Source: Asterias amurensis
Taxonomy: Eukaryota; Echinodermata; Asteroidea; Forcipulatida; Asteriidae
Direction: 5' to 3'
DNA: 64,000 bases
NCBI RefSeq assembly: GCF_032118995.1
Contig: NC_092651.1
Coordinates: forward strand, 23,420,349 to 23,484,348
Position numbers and translations under genes: made by a program
The notes under the pieces: generated by a model
The model's input: the letters and a program-made list of their open reading frames with translations, nothing else
What the model was told of the DNA's origin: nothing
Databases searched by the model: none
Part shown: one piece after another, positions 56,041 to 64,000 of the stretch
Numbering within the stretch: position 1 is the stretch's first letter
Layout: every line of letters begins with the position of its first letter

Positions 56041-56052
56041 AGCAGGTGGTGG

Positions 56053-56152
56053 CATTATAAAAAAAACCTTCGTGGCACTCCGTATCCACTAGTTGGTACA
56101 CAATCAGGGAAAAAACTGCGGATCCAAGAAAAGCTTACTCACGGAACTGGTA
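56053..56152 (+). promoter_or_regulatory. Candidate TATA promoter with first exon
   Basis: TATAAAAAAA at about 56056, then about 30 bp to the likely start, and a short leader ending CGGAACTG followed by GTAAGT at 56150. GC content is higher upstream (55960-56050). No downstream partner exon was identified in the window. Confidence 0.4.
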
Positions 56153-56436
56153 AGTACAAATTTATTTCCTTCAAATAGACAAATCTGTTTGAAAACACTT
56201 ATGTTACTTACAAAGGGTATTGGTAACTTTCTCATTAGTTTTACTCACTTTGAATACAGCAGTTTGAACTCAGCAGACCGATCGTACGAAAACTTCTAAG
56301 ATTAGAAACTTCGTTGAGCCAGTATCGGCCTTTTACAGGCCAAGTTAAGAACTTTCAGGAGTTATGAAACAACCAGTCGTTAAGTAACTGTATGTAGAAA
56401 GTGATATAAGTTCAATAAGTTTAATGTGTACCATAC

Positions 56437-56610
56437 CTTTATTCCGGTATCTGAGATACCTTTCACTTGAAAAGTAGACAAGGGTGCTTCTTGACTTCAA
56501 AACCTTTACCGAAGATTCGAGAAACGGTAACGAAACGCTCAGCTGCCGTGCTCTGTCTTCTCGGTGAGTTCTTGACGCAAGCTCCGTCGGGAAAATCTCT
56601 CGACGCAATT
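56437..56610 (-). other. Candidate 5' UTR exon of the fibrinogen-domain gene
   Basis: Ends TACCGGAATAAAG followed by GTATGG, a fair donor in the right orientation and distance before the 54828 acceptor. It is GC-richer than its surroundings. The 5' end is an estimate. Confidence 0.35.
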
Positions 56611-56619
56611 ATTAACACC

Positions 56620-58760
56620 ACCTGGCCCTAGCGATCGGCTGTTACCCCACAAGTTACAGAAGAAAAAAAAACCTAGACTGGCCGCAAATTACAAGCAACC
56701 GGAAGTTTTTACAAAGTTGTTTCTCTTGGTGCGGGGGCCAATATTGTTGGCAACCATCACAAGTCAATCTTGGGTGCTGATCAAATCTTACGTCATCATA
56801 GAATCTTCTGGAGTTTGAGTTTTAAGTGGAAGTGCAGCTGTATTGGATATGAGTTTTTATGACTTGCTTTATTTTGGTAATTCGGTTTTATTCTGGAAGG
56901 TCTTGGAATGTATGATTGTCCAGGTGGCTGAGAGTTGTTGGGTATAGCATTGGTGGAAAGATTGCAAGGTTCTTGGCGTTATTGAAGTCATGCATGCAGA
57001 CAGTTCAACCTTGGGTCTCCCAACTCGGGAGCCCAGTTCAACCGTTGTCATGGCAATGGCTTCATAAAAAACCTTAAAAATGTGTCACTTGTCTAGAGAT
57101 GGGAAATGATTGATGTAATACTTTGCACAGAGATCACAACATGTGCTTTTCATTATAACTCCATAGGGCTATGTTATATAAATGTTTCCAGTTCACACTG
57201 GTAAAGCATTGACTCTCATGACCCTAGCCACGTAAATTATATTCTCATGTAAATATTATTTAAAGTCTACTTTAAACATTGGCTGATTTGTGGGTTGTTT
57301 TTATTTATTTGGCAAGGAAAATAGGCATTATGTATTATGAAATAGACAAATAATAGCAAGGAAATAATTTTTCCCCGAGGAAAAAAAAACAACATATTTC
57401 CTTGGTTGTGCTCTGAGTAATTTACAAAATGGTGGCACAGTAAGTGGACGAAACCGTTCACTTGAAGCAACAAAAAAAAAAAAAAACCAAAGAAAACGAA
57501 ATTACTGATATGAAACGAAAATAACAAGTAAAAATCCCGACCGAAATTTTTACATGGATAAAAAAAGATTTCGTATACTATAAAGACCCTACAAAAAAAA
57601 AAAAAAAAAAAAAAATGAGTGGTCCGTAGAGGCTTAAACGGATCCTGTTTGGTTAAATAATCTGGATTTTTCCAGCTGTTTTTTTTTTTTTTTTTTTTTG
57701 GGGGGGGGGTGCTTACAATAATATTACTTTGATATTGCAACATCAGAGTCAATGGCCTTGTTCAGGGTGAACTTGAAAATAATATTATGGTTAGCATAAA
57801 AATAAAGCCACAGATATTTGGTCAAAACTTGGTTGACAAAGCACAGTAACAAATTAAAACCTTTTCAAATTAAACTGAAACTCCACTCGCTTTTCTAGAA
57901 GTTTTGATTTAGAAGTTACCAGGAGTCAGCACTCCACTCACGTGTAGTAAGTATTTTTCGTTTTGTTTTGTTTTGTATAAATGGTAAACTTTTAGTGTGT
58001 ATTTTTTATTTTACATCTTTTTAGAAACGCTAAACCAATACGCATTTCACTGTACAAATATTTGTTTTTTACAAGTGACAATAAAACATTATTCTAGTGG
58101 TATCCTCACATTCCACCTACCCCGGTTCAAATCCCACCGGGGACACGTGGCTTTCAGTCCCTACGTGGTTGAGTGGGTTTTCCCCGGAATATTGTTCTTT
58201 GAGGTTTGCCTTCCACATCTAAAACTGAAACTTCCTTCCTCGTCTTCTCTCATTGGGGTTAATAGTGATCAAGGTTTTTTTTCTGAGCGTCATTGGTTTC
58301 ACAAACATATGAAATGAATTATGTTTTAAAACGACTTGGAAAGATTACAATGACATAGACGCGTGGTTTAAGAACCCCTCGGTGGAAAACCAGGATATGT
58401 ATAGGGTAGAAGGCCACGTATAAAAACCCTGTTCAGACAACAGACACAACTCAAAGAACTTAAACCCCGGGAATTCTCTCTGGTATTTAAATCCCTCAAT
58501 CAACCCTTGTTCGTTTAACATGTAGTTTTGTTGGTAGAAAATATTAACACATTGTATGCTATAACCCCGGGGTTATTCATGATAACCCATCCAAAGCAGG
58601 GGTAGCTAGTGCCGGGATATTGTTATTTCCCGGGAATTTATAGGGGTAAGCAATTCAGGTATGAAGAGGTCAACCAAATTCTCCCAGTGAGTTTATTCGG
58701 AAATCTGTCTGTGTGTCTAAAATGTGCGCAACAATCGAGCTAACGAAATCCATGGACGAT
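56620..58760. other. Gene-free stretch with poly-A and poly-T tracts
   Basis: Poly-A runs near 57475 and 57592, then a poly-T run followed by 9 G at 57680-57709. Frames here are low-complexity. No exon or known element recognised. Confidence 0.4.
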
Positions 58761-58764
58761 TTGG

Positions 58765-59147
58765 AACACGGGACACTATTGGTAATTGTCAAAGACAAGT
58801 CTTCTCACTTGGTGTATCTCAACATATGCATAATATAACAAACCTGTGAAAAATTGATTGGTCATCGAAGTTGCGAGATAATAATGAAAGAAAAAACACC
58901 CTTGTCACACGAAGTTGTGTGCTTTGAAATGCTTGATTTCGAAACCCCGACCTCAAATTCTAAAGTCGAGGTCTCGAAATCAAATTCGTGAAAAATTACT
59001 TCTTTCTCGTAAACTACATTACTTCAGAGGGAAAGGTTTCTGACAATGTTTTATACTATATCAACATCTCCCCATTACTCATTACCAAGTAAGGTTTTAT
59101 GCTAATTATTATTTTGAGTAATTACCAAAAGTGTCCACTGCCTTTAA
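58765..59147 (+). mobile_element. TTAA-type MITE (family 1), left end degraded
   Basis: GGGACACTATTGGTAATTGTC to AAAGTGTCCACTGCCTTTAA. It abuts the next copy with one shared TTAA at 59144-59147. Confidence 0.92.
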
Positions 59148-59505
59148 AGACAGTGTACACTATTGGTAATTGTCAAAGACTAGTCTTCACAGTTGGTGTA
59201 TCTCAACATATGCTTAAAATAACAAACCAGAGAAAATTTGTGCTCAATCGGTCGTCGAATTTGCGAGATAATAATGAAAGAAAAAACACCCTTGTTACAC
59301 GAAGTTGTGTGCTTTCAGATGCTTGATTTCGAGACCTCAAATTCTAAACTTGAGGTCTCGAAAACAAATTCGTGGAAAATTACTTCTTTCTCGAAAACTA
59401 TGTCACTTCTGAGGGAGCTGTTTCTCACAATGTTTTATATCATCAACCTCTCCCCATTACTCGTAATCAAGAAAGGTTTTATTATTTTGTGTATACTGCC
59501 TTTAA
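59144..59505 (+). mobile_element. TTAA-type MITE (family 1), tandem neighbour
   Basis: TTAAAGACAGTGTACACTATTGG to GTGTATACTGCCTTTAA; slightly shortened near the right end. Same orientation as the previous copy. Confidence 0.92.
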
Positions 59506-59597
59506 TGTCAATGCTTCCTTTTTATAAAAAAATCAATGCAGCCGTCAGAAAAGACTGCCAAGCCAATATTGAACCAGGAAAAACAAGTGACAAAATC

Positions 59598-59988
59598 TTA
59601 AAGGAACACGTTGCCTTGGATCGGACGAGTTGGTCTATAAAAAGCGTTTGAAACCGTTTGTTATGAAATGTATATGATTAGAAAGACGTTTTAAAAGTAG
59701 AATATAATGTTCCACCCAAGTATCACTCAAAATTGCACGGTTTTCTTTTTACGTCGCGAACTATCACGGTCGGCCATTTATGGGAGTCAAAATTTTGACT
59801 CCCATAAATGGCCGACCGTGTTATTGGACGATGTAAAAAGAAAACCACGCAATTTCGAGGCATATTTGTGTAGATCATTGTATTCTACTTTTACATCATC
59901 TTTCTAACCATATGCATTTTATAATGAACGGTCACAAAACGCTTTTCAAAGACCAACTCGACCGATCCAAGGCAACGTGTTCCTTTAA
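59598..59988. mobile_element. TTAA palindromic MITE (family 2), best copy
   Basis: TTAAAGGAACACGTTGCCTTGG to CCAAGGCAACGTGTTCCTTTAA, TTAA at both borders. At 59765-59820 stands a 56-bp perfect palindrome centred on AAAATTTT. Confidence 0.95.
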
Positions 59989-60474
59989 ATACTGCCAAAT
60001 AGCGAAAAACTTCCCCAACGTTCAATTGCTTAAGTACACTACTACAGTCAAAACGTCACGAACACAGAGAACATTTCCCGGAGGCCATTTGTTTGTACTG
60101 CTGTTTAGAGTTGCCATCAAAAAAAAAAAAAAAAAAAAGTGCATCCGGGAGCATAAAAACACGCTTTGTAACGCCATGGTATGACCATGGTGTGACAGGC
60201 CTATATTATTATGATTTTGCAGTTAAACCATATCTCTATTGAGTATGGCTCCCATATAGGAATCGCTGGTATCAACGTTTCCATGGGAATACGTTAGCAC
60301 AAACGTTACAATATTGGCCTTTCTTGGGAGACTGCTATTGAACTTTTTCAGTTTGGGTGTATACAAACACTAGCAGCTTTACCCGAGTCCACAGTGCACC
60401 TTTAAGTGCACCATTTTTGCCTGTTTCTTGCATTTTTGCCCGGTTTGTTTATAAAACCTGGAAAGACCCTGGGT

Positions 60475-60610
60475 GGATTTCTTAAGGAGTTAAGGCTTGT
60501 CTTATTGAGCAGTAGCCTAACTCAGGGCTAACCTTGAGTTTTTAATTACACACTACACATAACTCCTCCTAACATAGGACTGTCCGTGTGAAATCGACAA
60601 TCAGCTCATA
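60475..60610. repeat. Diverged copy of the CTAACTC/GTGAAATC repeat
   Basis: GGGTGGATTTCTTAAGGAGTTAAGGC to CCTAACATAGGACTG and GTGTGAAATCGAC; related to 21985-22130. Confidence 0.5.
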
Positions 60611-60934
60611 TCAGATAGGACTTACAGGAATTAGTTAAAGACCCAGTTGTTTCAGAGCAGAAAGGACTTATAAAGATAATGAAAGACCCAGACTGCTCAA
60701 TGGGAATATAAACAAATTATATGGGGGTGTTTTAAGACGAAACTTTCAAAGAATTCGTTGATTCATATCTCCACTGCACCATCCGCCTTGACCGCATAAT
60801 TTCAATATCGTGCCTGGCATTCTGAAATTTACCTTTAAACCCTCAAGGGTCCACGGTATGCGTTGATGGCTCGGTCAAGGCTTCAGGTATTTTAATAGGG
60901 GTTGAGGTCTAAACTTCGTCTACACGAAGAGTGA

Positions 60935-61172
60935 TCGGTTTACTGCAACTGTTGTTCAAATCTGGTTGCCTTAATTATCTTCTGAACTTGCAGGAGAGTA
61001 CATTCTTCTGGTTCATTGAAACAAAATGGTTGTCAGATTTTAAACTTGTAACTTTATTTACATCTGCTTCATATTTTCTCAATGTGTTATATTATCAACA
61101 GCTGTCCATTGCTCGATACCAAATGAGTTTATGCTAACAAAATGGTCATTACCAATAGTATACAATGCCTTT
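60935..61172 (+). mobile_element. Partial TTAA-type MITE (subfamily of 50426)
   Basis: Right part with CAACAGCTGTCCATTGCTCG, GTTTATGCTAACAAAATGG and CCAATAGTATACAATGCCTTTAA. Confidence 0.65.
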
Positions 61173-61924
61173 AAAACACAATTAATGCATTTTGATTTTG
61201 TGCCAAGAATTTAACTAGAAGTTGAGAGACGTTTATGAGAGAGTCAGGCGATTTTATGTCAGAAGATTTTGTTTATTTTCTTAAGCTGAGGCGAACACCC
61301 ATGACGTGTGAAAATGTCAGTATTTTTTATTTATTACTTATTGTTTCTCGTGTAAGTTTCATGTTCCTTGAACGTACTGGGCAAGAGGTCAAACTTGCAA
61401 ATCACCAGCTGCACAGTGTGTTTTTTGTATAAAAAATTAAAGATGTATGATCTCCTTTTCAAAAAGAAGAAAAAAAAAGAAGAAAAAAAATCGCTAAAAA
61501 AGTGAATGGAAATATATTTTAGGCCTATTAAATTTGACTGGAAAATGAAATCTGTAAAATGAACCTTCATCAATACTGATGATTTAACGTAGACTTTTGA
61601 TGACTGACCTAGACAATTCGAACTCAATCATTGAAATCTTTTGATGATTGGAAATTGAGCCAGTTTTTTTTAAGCAAGTGTAAGGTTAAGCAGTTAAGAA
61701 TTTGTTTTAGGTTTAGGGTCAGGGCTATGGTTGGATCATACAGTAGGCTATGGGTTTTAACGTAGTGGGGTAAGGGTACGGTAGCGCAGTGGTTGGGCTT
61801 AGGTTGGGTCTAGACTAGGTTAAGGTTTAGGAAATAATATGATCATGGGTTAGAGTTATGGTTAAAGACATGTACACTCGAAAAACGCGACCACCTTTTG
61901 AAACTTTAATATGTTAGCTGCTTA

Positions 61925-62190
61925 CATTTACATTTGGAATGGTCTACCACATGTGGAACGGTCTACCACATTCCATCAATGCCATCCAGACAATAGACAC
62001 TTTCAAATCAACCCTGAAGACCCATCTTTTTCAAAGACATTTCAGTAACATTCTCTAGACATTGGAATTTGGTCTTGTTCCTTGCACTGCTGGAGAACAA
62101 CCAAGGGGGAATATTTTTATTGGAGCTAGCATGAGCACTTTTTGGTGGATACAAAATAGAAGACTTCATTATTATTATTATTATTATTTA
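61925..62190 (+). pseudogene. 3' end of an L2/CR1-like LINE
   Basis: One frame reads LPHSINAIQTIDTFKSTLK then THLFQRHFSNIL and stop, the C-terminal end of L2/CR1-like reverse transcriptases. The 3' UTR ends in (ATT)n at 62168-62190. Confidence 0.7.
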
Positions 62191-62194
62191 CGAA

Positions 62195-63420
62195 AAGGAT
62201 ACAAACAATCTAACCGATCCAAAAACAAAGGTATATTTGGCCTGTAATGGCAATACAAACAAATACTCTTAACACGATTAATGGTTTTATCAGTTTTTAT
62301 CCCCAAAACTCAATTTAGATTTCGTTTCCGCGTGTGTCATTTTTGTTGTGGCTTTCAAATCAATTTTTAAAATCGCAGGTCGGGGTCATTTTTAATAGAA
62401 GTTCGGTCAAGGGTGTTGCTAAGGCAGGTTGTTCCTGTTCAGGAAAGCAAACATAAAATAAAAAAAAATAGAAATGATTGTTTTAACATCTGACAACTTA
62501 AATTGAAAGCCTGTATAGTTTATTTGCATTTATTTGTTTGATTTATTGGGCAACCATAAAAAAGTACAGTAAAAAAAGTAACCAAAAAAACAAAACAAAG
62601 GACTACTTAAGAAACAAAAAGATACAAATGAAGACTGAGGTAAGTGAACAAGCTTGAGCTTGATAAATTGCTCATAAAAGTCAAATATGCTTTATCTCAA
62701 CCTGGCGTCTAAGATGAACAAAAGTCTTAAAGTTAAAAGAAATGTATGTATAAGATTAAACTAAAAATGTATGACAAAAAAAATGTTTACACCCAAGGTC
62801 ATGAAAACGAGCAAACATGAAGTGGGATTCACTAAGAGACAATCGCCACAATAAATGAATATATCTAGTAAAACTATGGGAACATTTAAATATTTACACA
62901 GGTCATAAAACCGTGTATAGTAAAAAAAAAAAAAAGAAAAAAAAAAAAAAAGCTAATAATAAAACTAATAAAAAAAAAAAAAACAAGACTAAATGAAATT
63001 ACAACAATGAGTTCACATCCAAATGATCTCCACCCAGAGATTTGAAGAATTTACTTTTTGTTCTTTCCCAAATCTGTTTTAATAGTCAACAAACGTGGTT
63101 GGTCTATAAATATTCACCTCAGAATTTTTTATTTTTTTATTTGTATTATTTCCCAAAACTTTGTTTGTTTCGTAAATTAATTTTCTGATCGTAATCTTTC
63201 TGAGTTTGACAATAATTTATGAAACCTCATTTGTCACTAAAAACCAATCACAATGGCAATTTAAAATAAACATTAAAAAATAAACGTGTCAAAAAAGGAA
63301 GCAACATCGAAACCAATCGCTTTAGATTAATTTTTTCTCTATTTCTTATAATTTTCTCTCAAACTCAACCAGTCTGTACCTTTAAATAAAAGCTGTTTGA
63401 CTTTAAAGGCCCTTGAACTC
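62195..63420. other. Gene-free AT-rich stretch
   Basis: Long A-runs near 62920-62985 and no supported gene. Confidence 0.45.
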
Positions 63421-63440
63421 TATGATAATGAAAACCTGCC

Positions 63441-63572
63441 CTGATTGGTCGGTTAGAGCAGAGTGATTGGTCCTCTTATCATGGATCATAAAAACCACTC
63501 TGCTGAACTTGAACCACGGCACTCGGGAGTCGATGCCATCGAAGGCAGTGTCACAGTTCGGGATAAATAAAG
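63441..63572 (+). promoter_or_regulatory. Candidate CCAAT/TATA promoter and first exon of a gene leaving the window
   Basis: Two inverted CCAAT boxes (GATTGGTC at 63443 and 63465), an ATAAAAA TATA-like box at 63488, a likely start about 30 bp later, and a leader ending AAATAAAG followed by GTAAAC. An ATG at 63533 opens 13 codons in frame to the donor, but its context is weak. The rest of the gene would lie downstream of 64000. Confidence 0.5.
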
Positions 63573-64000
63573 GTAAACCGACATCTTCGTAAATTGTAAT
63601 ATAAATTAACTGAAATTTGTGTAATAATTGTCTGCTTGTCTTAGTGCGTCAATGTTCAGTACTTACGAAAAAAAATATTTTGCTGATATTATGTTGTTCA
63701 ATTTTTTGTATGGTAATTGTTTCTGAAATACATTTCAGTTTGTTAGCATAATGCACAATTTTTTTTTCAAGTGGTTGAGGTATAAAATTTTAACAGTTTT
63801 ATTGTATGTTTAATGGAATGAAAGATAACCGCGAAGAGTAAATATTTGTTGTTTATTTAAACCGAATTCACAATTCCTAACGATACGGTTGTCAAATAAA
63901 AGACAAACAGTAACTTAACAGTTTTGTTCCAGGCGATCCTTTTGCATTTCTATTCCTCGAGTTCTGGTAAAACTGTCGATTTTCCCTTTTCAAGCTGTAT

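Noticed and set aside
57267..57752. 161-codon minus-strand Phe/Lys-rich frame
   Set aside because: Created by poly-A/poly-T tracts; no coding character.
59238..59651. 137-codon open frame and many 60-80 codon frames with SKSNSWKITSFSKT
   Set aside because: These are translations of the family-1 MITE, recurring at every copy.

Overview
The window is animal nuclear DNA. Its genes are split by GT-AG introns, it has long AT-rich intergenic stretches, and it is crowded with short non-autonomous transposons, tRNA-derived SINEs, a satellite array and microsatellites. From memory only, the dominant repeat (ends AAAGGCAGTGGACACTATTGG / CCAATAGTGTCCACTGCCTTT, flanked by TTAA) resembles repeats of sea-star genomes; an echinoderm, probably an asteroid, is my inference and no search was run. 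I see no operons, CRISPR arrays, rRNA genes or convincing functional tRNA genes. Three protein-coding genes are well supported, all on the minus strand. (1) 1206-2949: a mucin-like type I membrane protein coded in one exon: signal peptide, about 430 residues of Ser/Thr/Gln/Asn-rich 12-residue repeats, one membrane helix and a charged tail. (2) 10839-27117: a six-coding-exon-plus-start gene of the PLP/DM20/M6 proteolipid family. All splice phases agree and give 298 residues with four membrane helices. (3) 49446-54828: a five-coding-exon gene for a 338-residue secreted protein. It has a signal peptide, a short helical linker and a C-terminal fibrinogen-related domain of the contactin-associated-protein (neurexin IV/Caspr) type. 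A non-coding first exon may lie at 56437-56610. On the plus strand there are weaker signs of transcription. These are exon-like segments from about 34.4 to 43.98 kb with consensus splice sites and a final AATAAA but no convincing reading frame (possible lncRNA, with three to four diverged tandem copies of one exon-like unit), a TATA promoter with a short first exon at about 56.06 kb, and a CCAAT/TATA promoter with a first exon at 63.44-63.57 kb whose gene would lie beyond the window. The rest is mostly repeats. About eighteen copies of the main TTAA-flanked MITE family are present, with three or more related TTAA families, a palindromic TTAA family with a 56-bp perfect palindrome, a GGGCCC foldback family, a hAT-like element with an exact 8-bp target duplication, SINEs, two 3' ends of L2/CR1-like LINEs, an 86-89 bp satellite array (about 45.2-48.3 kb) with higher-order repeats, and a CAACGA hexanucleotide tract inside an intron of gene 3. 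MITEs sit in introns of genes 2 and 3 and directly against both sides of gene 1. I found no multi-gene system of a new kind. The most interesting items are the stand-alone Caspr-type domain protein, the M6 protein lacking one whole disulphide pair, the exon-unit duplications at 40.7-43.1 kb, the satellite, and the several TTAA MITE families that share interiors but differ at their ends.
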